DNA of 58,318 bases from DATMQA01 sp035566895 (lineage in GTDB: Bacteria > Verrucomicrobiota > Verrucomicrobiia > Limisphaerales > UBA8199): contig DATMQA010000166.1 in assembly GCA_035566895.1 (NCBI GenBank), forward strand, positions 1 to 58,318, read 5' to 3'. The notes under the pieces were generated by a model. It was not told the origin of the DNA. It did no database searches and saw only the letters and a program-made list of their open reading frames with translations. Positions 25,701 through 31,955 of the stretch are shown here, piece after piece. The position numbers and the translations under genes are program-made. Every line of letters begins with the position of its first letter. The first letter of the stretch is position 1.

Positions 25701-28400
25701 AGGCCCGATCGGCTCGTGCGGGTTGGTCTGCGTGCCGACCACTGCATTGGTGCTGGTATCGGCGATATTGCAGAACTGGGCGAGGGTGGGCTGGGTGCTA
25801 TTGTGGCTGCTGGCGGCCAGGCCGAAATAAATCTGAGCGGGCATGGTGATAGTGGCGCTGCCGAGAGGCGTCCAGGTCTGCCCATCATAACTGCCGTAGC
25901 CGGTAAAAAGGTTGCCGACGCGTTTGAGCCGCAGCCAGGTGTTGGGGTAGTTCGCGGGGAAATTTCCTGTCGAGGCCGGCGCGCTGTAGGCCGGGTCGCG
26001 CCAGGCGAAGTAGGAGCCGTTCAGGCTCGGGGTGGTGAGCGCCGCGGCGAAGCGGCTGCCCGGGTCCAGGGTCTCGCGCGCCATCAATCCGGCTTTGGCC
26101 CAAATATCCGAGAGGGCCAGCCCGGCGAGCCGCGCGCTGACATCGAAATCCCCGGCGCGGATTTGATAGCTGAAGCTGAATTGGTCCGAAAACCCGCCAA
26201 CATCGCTGCCGGCGGAGACCACATTGACGCCGTTGCTGGACAGGGTGACGCTGGAGGGGAGAGGAGGATTGCCGATATCCTGGGGCGCGAAGGGCATCGC
26301 CAGAAAGCTGGCGAGCGTGTTGGTGGCGATGGTATTGGGAGCAGCGGCCTGGTCGCGCACGCGGTTGATGACAATCGCATAGTTGCTCCCGAACACCATC
26401 GGGGCGGTGGTCAGGGTCACGTTGGTAAAAGTTGCATCCAACGAGGCGCCGGTAACGGGCAGGCCGTTGGTGAAGACGTAGTTAGTGATGGCGGTGGAGC
26501 TGGCGGGCTCAACGGGTTTCGAATAGACAATCTGGAGGTTGGTCGGGCCGAGGTTAAAGGCCCGAACGACCGTTGGCGGCACGATATCCGGGGTAACGGT
26601 CAGCACGGCATTGCTGCTGAACTGCGCCTTGCCGGGGACGGCGACCAGCACGCGAAAGACCGAGCCGTTGTCTCCCGGGTGAGTTACCGGAGTGGTATAA
26701 GTGGCCGCGGTGGCGCCTGGAATGTCAAAACCGTTCAACTGCCATTGGTAGCTGGGGCTCGTGGTGACAGACGAGCTGCCGGTGGCGGCGACGGCGAGCG
26801 TGGCAGTTCGACTGGCCATCACCGTCGTATTTGTGGGCTGCTGCTGGATGGTGAGGGTTGCGTTCGAACCTGTCAGATAATTGCCTAGAGCGCTGCCGGG
26901 GATCACGTTCCAGGTCAGATTGGTGGGCGTTTTCCACGCGACATAGAAGTAATCACCGCCCAGGTTTTGCTTCATCAACCCCTCGATGTAGTAGCGCTGG
27001 CCGGCCAGGAGCGTGAAAGGCCCATTCGTGTGGGCGTCAAAGGCTTCGCAGCAGGCCGGCTCGGTTGTCACTACGAACTGGTACGCGGGGTTGTTGTTAG
27101 GGCTGAGAGTCAACTGGGAGGCATCATCACTGCGAATCGCAAAATAGTAATTGCCGGTAAGGGGCGGCACCAGGTAACCCGAGAACCGGCCGCCGTAGTT
27201 AATGGCGATGTTGGGCAGCGGCCAACCCATGTTGGTGGGGTAATCGACCTGGCTGGGGTTGTTGGGGAATTTTGGATTGTTGGTGAGGGCGGCAACCGAC
27301 GGGCCATTGCTGACGTTAAAATAGAGCTGGCGCTGGATGTACCCGAGGGTGAACGGAACGGAGGTGAACACGACCTGCGAATTGGTTGGAACGGTGCTGA
27401 CGCCGGTGGTGGCGTCGGCCACGCGATTGACCGTCAGGGTGTTTGTCGAATAAGGAGCCAGGCTGGCGGTGGTCAGTTGGATGGTCTGGGCGTCGTTGAC
27501 GAAGCTGGCGCTTAGAACAGCGACGCTGCCCGAGGAGTTGGTGAGGGAATAGTTGGCGAGGTTGGTTGCGCTGGCGGGCTGGACCGGCATCGAGAAAATA
27601 ACCTGGATGGCATTGTTCCCCACGGCTGAGGCGGAGACCAGCGTGGGCGGGGTATATTCCTGGAGGCGCAGGCCGCTGAGGGCGTAGCAGTAGGGGCCGT
27701 TGGCCGTGCCGCCGCCCGGAATGGTGTTGGTATATTGTGTCGTGGTGACGGCAAAGGAGCCGCTGGGCCCAAGGGCGATGCTTTCCCAATCGGCCATGTC
27801 GCCGTTGGTATTGACGCCGGTGTTGATCGCGACCTCGTTGTTGGCCAGACCATTGGTGTAAGCGCCGGCGGTATGGGCATTGGTGAAAAACAGCGCGCCG
27901 GTGATTTGAAAAAGCGACCAGCGTTGGGGATAGGTGCTGCCGACGCCGCCGCGCACCGCGCTGCCTTTGAAGCCATAGAGGCGGTTGGTCTTCAGCCCGG
28001 TGAAGGTGTAAGTGACAGTGGAAGTGCCCGTGACCTGGACGGCGGCGTCCGCGTCCCCGGCACCGAGGAAATCGACGTAGCCATTAAAGACGTTGTAGAG
28101 GGGAGTGCCGGGGCTGGGGTTGGCAGCGGTGGGGCTGGCAACGACGGTCCCGCTGCGGGTGATGGTGACCGTGACAGGCAAGTTGGTGCCAGTAACGATG
28201 TCCCTCAAAGCGCCGACGGACCCCGGAGCATTACCCATGATGTTCCAAGTGGTGGCATTCGAGGAAGTGGTCACGCCAATCGTCCCGGGGGCGTGGTCGT
28301 TGAAGGCCACCCATTGGGCGCGGGTAACGTGTGGGGCTAAAACCAGAAGTACAGCAAGGTGGATTGACCCACTTAACCGGAAACTGCTTCTGATGTGCAC
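19749..28400 (-). CDS. Giant secreted lamin-tail / CotH-domain protein
   Basis: 2883 residues from a GTG at 28400 with a signal peptide (LAVLLVLAPHVTRAQ). Approximate order: N-terminal sandwich; PA14-like domain at 350-500 (FSGYLVPPLTGNYYFAIRSD); Ig-like stretches; lamin-tail domains near 905 (VVISEIMYKP), 1068 (VVINEFLAHSD) and 1198 (VVINELMYDP); CotH-kinase-like domain about 1650-2050 (HHVFITQNWAQRW, DTEEWLRLSAMEHATGDWDS, WTALKWDWN); lamin tails near 2150 (VLINELMYNP) and 2318; cadherin/Ig-like domain near 2720; C-terminal Fn3-like domain ending FFRLRILP. CotH proteins are atypical kinases that can phosphorylate extracellular proteins. The whole is probably surface-bound or released. Gene joining was not needed: the frame is continuous. 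Confidence 0.85.
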   Translation of the reverse strand: MHIRSSFRLSGSIHLAVLLVLAPHVTRAQWVAFNDHAPGTIGVTTSSNATTWNIMGNAPGSVGALRDIVTGTNLPVTVTITRSGTVVASPTAANPSPGTPLYNVFNGYVDFLGAGDADAAVQVTGTSTVTYTFTGLKTNRLYGFKGSAVRGGVGSTYPQRWSLFQITGALFFTNAHTAGAYTNGLANNEVAINTGVNTNGDMADWESIALGPSGSFAVTTTQYTNTIPGGGTANGPYCYALSGLRLQEYTPPTLVSASAVGNNAIQVIFSMPVQPASATNLANYSLTNSSGSVAVLSASFVNDAQTIQLTTASLAPYSTNTLTVNRVADATTGVSTVPTNSQVVFTSVPFTLGYIQRQLYFNVSNGPSVAALTNNPKFPNNPSQVDYPTNMGWPLPNIAINYGGRFSGYLVPPLTGNYYFAIRSDDASQLTLSPNNNPAYQFVVTTEPACCEAFDAHTNGPFTLLAGQRYYIEGLMKQNLGGDYFYVAWKTPTNLTWNVIPGSALGNYLTGSNATLTIQQQPTNTTVMASRTATLAVAATGSSSVTTSPSYQWQLNGFDIPGATAATYTTPVTHPGDNGSVFRVLVAVPGKAQFSSNAVLTVTPDIVPPTVVRAFNLGPTNLQIVYSKPVEPASSTAITNYVFTNGLPVTGASLDATFTNVTLTTAPMVFGSNYAIVINRVRDQAAAPNTIATNTLASFLAMPFAPQDIGNPPLPSSVTLSSNGVNVVSAGSDVGGFSDQFSFSYQIRAGDFDVSARLAGLALSDIWAKAGLMARETLDPGSRFAAALTTPSLNGSYFAWRDPAYSAPASTGNFPANYPNTWLRLKRVGNLFTGYGSYDGQTWTPLGSATITMPAQIYFGLAASSHNSTQPTLAQFCNIADTSTNAVVGTQTNPHEPIGPCSRLTPVVISEIMYKPAPRADTNNLEFLELYNSNPYYQDISGYQVVCADMNYTFPPGTVLASGAYLVIAASPGSIQAIYGITNLLGPYTGSLKKSETVQLLDERGAVLLTVPYSNVSPWPVSADGTGHSLVLANPSYGEGDARAWDISDVVGGSPGNMEAFRPSPLRNVVINEFLAHSDPPYYDFIELYNHANQPADISGCILTDDPTTNKFIIPAGTVIPAGGFISFSQAAMNFGLGASGATIYFKNPDQSRILDTVQYGGQGHNVSTGRWPDGAGEFYRLTTPTPGAPNTNILLSDVVINELMYDPISGNDDGQYVELYNRSPNPVNLGGWQLADAIGYTFPTNTILASGGYLVVARNAAYLQSIYPNLNTTNCLGNFSGKLSHHGEHLALTMPATIHLTNTVYIPVNDLTYGTGGRWGQWSHGGGSSLELINPNVNNRLAYNWADSDETRKSVWTNLEFTGVLDNGSNYTNGPVNLVQLGLLDVGECLVDNIEVRPGGTNGANIIANSDFETGLTNWTPQGDHVRSSLETASGLGGYQSSQSLHLRSSDSVWTLGDYAQGMFTQTTLGPGQTATLRLKARWLAGWPELLMRLRGNWLEVSGAMPVPVNLGTPGMPNSRYVPNAGPAIYEVKHAPAIPPANQPVVVTARFHDFNPFQATLLYRLDSGVNPTPTYTAVPMVDDGTGGDALAGDGLYSATIPGQTNGAVVAFLVQARDIASGSNTLFPADLHNNAGVPRECVVAFGDPIPTGSFKHHHVFITQNWAQRWAQGGGVSHEVHDGTWVDCGGRIIYDWMGRYAGSPYHQYLGSPVTTIGGMHWLMPEDDQVFGTTSFNKQHVPGNGPLDDNTLQREQAAFWMARQIGLPVQNRRFYVYYVNGVRHAPLMEDAQVPGAEMLKEYFPNDNNGLLYKNHAWFEGDITQQANAYMNFNNKSWCLLGRFTTTINGVTNLYKLARYRWMWWIRQFPDSANNFSDVFALIDAANTPTNLPAYYANMESQVDTEEWLRLSAMEHATGDWDSFFTQNQWNMYCYKPTMGKWTALKWDWNITLGSGTATWPPDGSKLFTTGANDPVMATFQNYPAYRRAYLRALQDIANLAMNNAVVNPMLDAKYAAFVANGLTTTAYNGLTVQDPAAPGGLESWIGTMHNSLLTALTNQGVGNVPFALNPTVLSNNVALVSGTAPVAVKTIWINGIPYPVTWTSVTNWLITVPLVPGLNPFNISGVDLHGQPVPGATNLVTVSYAGTAPSPVGQVLINELMYNPTVPNAQYIELYNSSTNITFDLSGWQFQGLDYTFPQGSLLAPNSFLMLVANPSAFSAAYGGKIPIFDTFNAPLQSGGQTLVLVRPGTNTASNLAVAGVRFASAPPWPPGANGFGSSLQLIDPSQDNWRPANWAGNFPPAALSPGTSSTVLASLPAFPPLWINELQADNLTGITNSAGQRTPWLELYNPSTNIVSLSGLYLANNYTNLTAWAFPSGASINPGEFKVIFADSQTNLSTLAELHTSFTLASGSGSLALSGFYNSQPQVLDYVDYANLGLNHSYGSFPDGQSFYRQEFLHFTPGVANDGTTFPSAIAYAGSVYQQDFNTLPNPGLTSTNAGNPVTINGITYSLANPYDFAFPSVSSGNTGGLGIPALAGWYGWSQLISKFGATDGDQTTGGQISFGPPNSTNRALGLLATTSTGATAFGAKFINKTTNVLHYINLQVTGEIWRQSDKAKTLEFYYLIDPAATNVLTTNYTAFLPALNVNFPTVPADVGGVPVDGTSPANQTNLSVTTQVITNWPPGAALWLVWEMPDSGGKAQGLAIDNLSFSAAPSLPNTAPVLALISDRLVILGQTLTFTASATDTDQPPETITFTLGPGAPGGAGINPSSGLFIWTPPSAPTTNAISIIATDNGTPSLSATQSFSVTVFLPPQLQNLSLNGTQFTFSWPSLTTQTYQVEYSTNLITSNWAPLGAPVSGTGTLLSFTNTPATSSPHFFRLRILP

Positions 28401-28516
28401 TTTAGAAAAGTCGCGCGGCGTTAATCGTGAGGCCCGAGCATCTGAGCATGGTTTAGCACGTTTCGGTGCTTATGTCGAGCAAAATTGGATTAGGAAGACG
28501 ACTACGGACGAGTGTA

Positions 28517-28612
28517 GTTAAATGGGTTACATGGTTACATGGTTACATGGGCGCGTGATGCGTGAAACGTGAAACGTGAAATTGTTTGCATGGGTACATC
28601 GTTACGTGGGTG
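28517..28612. repeat. Intergenic GGTTACAT and GTGAAAC arrays
   Basis: One GTTAAATG unit and three GGTTACAT units (28517-28550) run into a 7-base array (GTGATGC, GTGAAAC, GTGAAAC, GTGAA; about 28555-28580) and then degenerate TTACAT/TTACGT units. The array reaches the stop codon of the broken methyltransferase gene. The rest of the 200-base gap down to 28401 shows no gene and should carry the promoter of the giant protein gene. Confidence 0.75.
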
Positions 28613-29142
28613 GCGTAGGCCAGGGGATGGGGGAATCCTCTGGTTCGAGCCGAATCTTCTTCGCAAGGGTCGCAATATGCAAGTGTGCGAACTTGCTTAA
28701 TGGCGTCGCCTTATCGTCCCAGGTGTCTTCGTACAGATCGCAGATGACGAATCCTGCGGCTAATTGGCCTCCGATTTGGTGTTCAAGGGTATGCCCAAAC
28801 TCTAAAGCCAATCCTTCTTTGGTAATCTTTTCTATCCTCTCCTGGGAAAGGCTCTTCAGATCCGACAAGTTGCTCGTCCGAATTGTCGAAACTCGTGACA
28901 GTCGCTCCGGCGGCCGCCAAAATCGGCGCCTGTTGTCCACCCCCTGAGGCCAGGCACAAGATTCTTTTACCTTTGACTTTGCCGAACCATTCGGGCGGCG
29001 CGCTCTTGTTGGGAGTAAGAATGACGTTCCAGATGCCCCGACGAGCGGCGCTGATTTCATCGGCAGTGACGGGTTGGCACCAGCGGCTACCAACCCTCGA
29101 CTGCTGGTTCCAGGCCGCTCGGTTATGTGTTACTACGTCCAT
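28602..29142 (-). pseudogene. Internally deleted SAM methyltransferase (integron cassette)
   Basis: The first ~92 residues from ATG 29142 read as a class I methyltransferase: MDVVTHNRAAWNQQS, then SAM motif I KRILCLASGGGQQAPILAAA and motif II VTSFDNSDEQL. After that the frame is lost. A second frame ending at 28602 carries what should be the C-terminal third of the same family (ERIEKITKEGLALEFGHTLE, QIGGQLAAGFVICDLYED, IATLAKK). The expected middle, including the usual HPxxNxFVPD-type region of about 100 residues, is missing. Thus a deletion joined distant parts out of frame near 28850-28870. It starts six bases after an attC-like site, as cassette genes do. Confidence 0.8.
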
Positions 29143-29147
29143 GTTTC

Positions 29148-29237
29148 ATATAACGATCTGGGTCAGGCGCGCCGGACACCTGACTCAGGAACAAACAGAA
29201 GGCGCAACCCGGCGTCACCTGCAGCCAGAGGTTCGCC
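29148..29237 (-). other. Degenerate attC site 2
   Basis: Read on the minus strand, this 90-base element begins immediately after the toxin stop codon and ends six bases before the methyltransferase ATG, the compact spacing seen in integron cassettes. Outer boxes are GGCGAAC and GTTATAT (the latter one base from the common GTTAGAT). The inner arms CAGGTGACGCCGG and CCGGCGCGCCTG pair with one extrahelical A and one T-G wobble. Unpaired spacers of about 8 bases separate outer and inner arms. The outer boxes pair only in AAC/GTT, so the site looks worn. Confidence 0.6.
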
Positions 29238-29528
29238 TCATCTTCTTTCTGTGCCATAACGCGGGTGTCGTTTGTTGTGTCGCACCACGATCACCCGGAT
29301 GCCGTCCGACCGCTCGCGAAACAGCAGATGATACGGAAAGCGGCTCAGGTTCGCCCGCCGCAATCCTTGATCGGCAAAATGGAACCTCTCCGGCTTCGAG
29401 GAGACCAGCTCCACCAAGCGCACTAACTCCGTCCAGAATTAATCCCCCAAGCGTGGCGAGATCCTGTCGTAGTGCCGCAATATCCCGCTGACGTCGCGCT
29501 GAACAAGAGGATGGTAAGCCAGCCTCAT
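29238..29528 (-). pseudogene. RelE/ParE-family toxin with in-frame stop codon
   Basis: From ATG 29528 the minus strand encodes MRLAYHPLVQRDVSGILRHY, then RISPRLGD, a TAA at 29439-29441, and then in the same frame FWTELVRLVELV and the family C-terminus LSRFPYHLLFRERSDGIRVI...RHNKRHPRYG. The intact length would be 96 residues, typical for ParE/RelE toxins, and relatives carry Glu where the TAA stands (GAA to TAA needs one change). The ATG overlaps the antitoxin stop by four bases. Restart at the GTG at 29423 could give a 61-residue tail, but that lacks the first helices, so the toxin is probably dead. Confidence 0.8.
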
Positions 29529-29752
29529 CGGCTGCGCTCTTCGCGAACACGGCGGACAAACTCTTCATGCAGCATTGGCTCCACGCTGCCTGCCTCCAAC
29601 TCCGCGTCACGCCGCAACACTTCCTCGTCCGTGACTTCCGCCCCAGGCGCCGCCAGCGTGCGCATCAACGACAACACCAACTCCGCCCGTTCGCTCTCGC
29701 TTAACCCCAAGGCTTCCTGCTCGATATCCTGAAGCTTCATGCTCAACATCAT
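29525..29752 (-). CDS. Addiction-module antitoxin, partner of a broken toxin
   Basis: 75 residues (71 if translation starts at the ATG at 29740). The core EQEALGLSESERAELVLSLM followed by an acidic helical tail matches the small putative addiction-module antitoxin family that pairs with ParE/RelE toxins. It overlaps the toxin by four bases. With the toxin interrupted by a stop codon, the antitoxin no longer has a local target and may be in decay or act against a homologous toxin elsewhere. It starts only three bases after the zinc-ribbon gene ends, so both may belong to one integron cassette. Confidence 0.75.
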   Translation of the reverse strand: MMLSMKLQDIEQEALGLSESERAELVLSLMRTLAAPGAEVTDEEVLRRDAELEAGSVEPMLHEEFVRRVREERSR

Positions 29753-29755
29753 ACC

Positions 29756-30130
29756 CTATTGGACGGCTGGAGCGCAACCTGCGCGCGAGACCGGCAGCGA
29801 ACGACCGCGTTCGGCGAAGATGAAGGCCACGACCAGACAAAACAGGATGGCAGGCCCGAGCCTGAGCCTCGCGTCCCAGTCACTCTGCATGGTTGGATCG
29901 CGCCCAAGGAACCAAGCTGGATAAAGCCAACCCATTGCCAGCGCGCCAAGACTGAAAACCATCCAGAAAATCCCGTCGAGCAACGCTTTCCGGCGAGCTC
30001 GAAGTCCGGCGCTCGTCGGGACGCGTGGAGGCGCGATTTCAAAACGCTCCCTGGGTAATGTGGTGCCGCATTCCTGGCAGACTGTCAGCGCGTCCTCGCT
30101 CAATCTGCCGCAATAAGCGCATTTTTTCAT
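29756..30130 (-). CDS. Zinc-ribbon membrane protein
   Basis: 124 residues from ATG 30130. The N-terminus has two CxxC knuckles (CAYCGRLSEDALTVCQECG) forming a zinc ribbon, followed by a Pro/Arg-rich linker and two membrane helices (about 55-75, IFWMVFSLGALAMGWLYPAW, and 90-108, LGPAILFCLVVAFIFA). Function unknown; such double-ribbon membrane proteins are frequent orphans. An upstream extension to 30205 runs through the attC site and is rejected. The gene begins 13 bases after that attC, consistent with a cassette. Confidence 0.65.
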   Translation of the reverse strand: MKKCAYCGRLSEDALTVCQECGTTLPRERFEIAPPRVPTSAGLRARRKALLDGIFWMVFSLGALAMGWLYPAWFLGRDPTMQSDWDARLRLGPAILFCLVVAFIFAERGRSLPVSRAGCAPAVQ

Positions 30131-30142
30131 ACCCTTGCCGTA

Positions 30143-30243
30143 GCCCAACCGCAAAAACTCAGCGGTGGCGGGCCCTGAGCCACAGATGCAAACAGGACGC
30201 GCCATCCGCCATCCGCCATCCGCTGAAGTGACCTTCGTTAGGC
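30143..30243 (-). other. attC recombination site 1 (integron)
   Basis: On the minus strand the element opens with R'' GCCTAAC (30243-30237) and closes with R' GTTGGGC (30149-30143), both matching the RYYYAAC / GTTRRRY consensus and pairing with one G-T wobble. Inside, 7-base unpaired spacers (GAAGGTC and TTTTGCG) lead to arms ACTTCAGCGGATGGCGG and CCGCCACCGCTGAGT. These pair over about 15 bases if one T and one A of the first arm are left extrahelical, exactly the asymmetric bulges expected of attC. The 101-base length is normal. A GGATGGC heptamer repeated three times sits in the loop-side arm. Confidence 0.8.
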
Positions 30244-30258
30244 CACGTGCTCATCTTA

Positions 30259-30621
30259 CTATTTCCCATTCCCCCAAAATGATGTTGCCTCGAAAAACAC
30301 GGTGCGTGACTTTCCATCGGACGCGACAATCTTTATCTCGCTGTAATACCTGCCACTGTCGTCATAGTCCAAGCCTTCGTCTTGAAGACGAGAACCAGGA
30401 TAATGCTCGTGTAACCAAATATAGGCTGCGCGATCTCCTGTCTCCTCACTACTTGCGGTGATAACAACAGCATCTTTGATGCTCGAACCGTCACCTCCTG
30501 AGAATGTGGCTTGCGCTTTCTCGCCATCATGGACGGAATCATAATCCGAGGCAGGATCAGAACCAGAAGCAATGGCCGTGCGAGTCAAAACGACCCCGTT
30601 ATTCGACGAAACATCCTTCAC
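30259..30621 (-). CDS. Hypothetical protein, first integron cassette
   Basis: 120 residues from a GTG at 30621. No family recognised. The C-terminal half looks like a folded alpha/beta domain (DAVVITASSEETGDRAAYIW, YYSEIKIVASDGKSRTVFFE). The same frame stays open upstream for about 38 more codons (CESSNDATSGRSGSS...) with no start codon, which could be a truncated lipoprotein N-terminus. It ends 15 bases before attC site 1 and is divergent from the IntI remnant, the place of a first cassette. Real but possibly broken. Confidence 0.45.
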   Translation of the reverse strand: MKDVSSNNGVVLTRTAIASGSDPASDYDSVHDGEKAQATFSGGDGSSIKDAVVITASSEETGDRAAYIWLHEHYPGSRLQDEGLDYDDSGRYYSEIKIVASDGKSRTVFFEATSFWGNGK

Positions 30622-30649
30622 TATCTGTTGGCCACCGACTGTGTCAGTG

Positions 30650-31393
30650 GCGACGGACGAGCCAGAACGACCGGAGGTTGCATCATTACTCGATTCACAC
30701 GGAACGGAGTTACCTGGATTGGATCAAGCGGTTCGTGCATTTTCATGGGATGCGAAGCCGGGAAGACCTGGCGGGGGGGGCGAGCGGAAGATTGAGGCAT
30801 TTCTACGGGCCTGGCCGGGCGTGGGAAAGTGCTGGAACAAGAGTAACAGGAGGAAACGGAGTTAACGGAGGAATGGAACGGCGAACGGTTGATTCAGGCG
30901 GCGGGGAAATCGCAGGGGGTTGCTGGCGCATGGTGGGTGAAGTTTCTATAAACATCGCCCCCCTACGGGGGTCAGGAAGCCGGAGGTGGAGGGAACGAAG
31001 CGGTCTATCTGCCTTATGCGCCGGAGCGCAAGTACCCGCGAAGGCCGCGAAGGAATTTGGCTGGCAGTATCTTTTTGCGTCACAGGAAGTGTCCACCGAC
31101 CCGCTGAGCGGCATGGTACAGCGGCATCACGTGGACCCGGCCGTGTGAACAGGGCCATCAAGGTGGCGGTGCGGCGCGCAGGGTTGACCAAGGTGGTGAG
31201 CGCGCACAGTTTTCGCCACAGTTTTGCAACTCATTTGCTCCAGCGCGGCACGGACATCCGGACGATTCAGGAGTTGCTCGGCCACAATGACGTGGCCAGG
31301 ACGATGATTTACACACACGTCCTCCAGCAGGGCGGCCAGGGTGTGCCGAGTCCGCTCGACGATTTGCCGACGCAAAGCATCGGCGGGGACTGA
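30650..31393 (+). pseudogene. Degraded integron integrase (IntI-type tyrosine recombinase)
   Basis: Recognisable pieces occur in order but in changing frames: N-terminal domain LHHYSIHTERSYLDWIKRFV (about 30677-30770); ERKIEAFLRAW after a G8 tract at 30773-30780; EAVYLPYAPERKYP (about 30997-31040); AKEFGWQYLFASQEVSTDPL...VQRHHVDP (about 31045-31140); and the catalytic end VNRAIKVAVRRAGLTKVVSA, HSFRHSFATHLL, IQELLGHNDV, MIYTHV, GVPSPLDDL (to 31393). The KYP...WQYLF...DP...RRHH stretch is the extra helix region specific to integron integrases. At least four frame changes and loss of the box I Arg region mean no active enzyme. Boundaries are approximate. Confidence 0.8.
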
Positions 31394-31394
31394 G

Positions 31395-31955
31395 TTAAAG
31401 CACCGTGGAGTTGGTGTTGGTCCCGAGCCCAGCCCGGGACAAGTACTGCAGTGCCGTCGCGTTGGTGTTAGTCCCAACCCCAGCCCAGGATATGTGCTGG
31501 AGCACCGTCGTTGAGTTCGTGTTGGTCCCGACCCCAGCCCGGGACAAGTACTGCAGCGCCGTCACGTTGGTGTTAGTCCCGGCCCAAGCCCAGGACAGGT
31601 GCTGGAGCGCCGTCGCGTTGGTGTTGGTCCCGAGCCCAGCCCGGGACAAGTACTGCAGGGCCGTCGAGTTGGTGTTGGTCCCGGCCCAAGCCCAGGACAT
31701 GTGCTGGAGTGCGGTCGAGTTGGTGTTGGTCCCGACCCCAGCCCAGGACAAGTACTGCAGCGCCGTCGAGTTGGTGTTGGTTACCGAAAGCGCGCCGAAA
31801 ACCGTCAGCGGGGCGGCGAGGACGCTGGTATTGGTCCCGCGCACCGCTGCCGTGCGCGCCGGGGCTCCCAAGAGTTTTTGGGCATTGCCGGCACCTGCCC
31901 CGAGGCTGGACGCAAGCAACGCCGCAGCCAATACAAGTACTTTTTGGTTTTTCAT
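31395..31955 (-). CDS. Secreted protein of 17-residue TNTN repeats
   Basis: 186 residues. A signal peptide (MKNQKVLVLAAALLASSLGA, probable cut near GNAQ) is followed by a short linker and about 7.5 tandem copies of a 17-residue unit, TNTNSTALQYLSWAGVG. The units alternate between a YLSRAG/YLSWAG form and an HMSWAWAG/HLSWAWAG form, giving a 34-residue (102-base) higher-order period; the sixth full unit carries one extra residue. No known repeat family recognised. The regular 17-step with fixed Asn/Thr and Leu/Trp positions suggests a beta-solenoid or adhesive surface protein. Its stop lies one base beyond the end of the integrase remnant. The 288 bases upstream to 32243 hold no other gene that I can see. 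Confidence 0.7.
   Translation of the reverse strand: MKNQKVLVLAAALLASSLGAGAGNAQKLLGAPARTAAVRGTNTSVLAAPLTVFGALSVTNTNSTALQYLSWAGVGTNTNSTALQHMSWAWAGTNTNSTALQYLSRAGLGTNTNATALQHLSWAWAGTNTNVTALQYLSRAGVGTNTNSTTVLQHISWAGVGTNTNATALQYLSRAGLGTNTNSTVL

Noticed and set aside
29740..29860. A third attC between the zinc-ribbon gene and the antitoxin
   Set aside because: The genes are only three bases apart and I found no paired RYYYAAC/GTTRRRY boxes, so they are treated as one cassette.
30146..30205. N-terminal extension of the zinc-ribbon protein
   Set aside because: It would translate the attC site; ATG 30130 directly before the CxxC ribbon is the better start.
31405..31790. The 51-base tandem repeats as a CRISPR array
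   Set aside because: Units are contiguous without variable spacers, and no cas gene is present.
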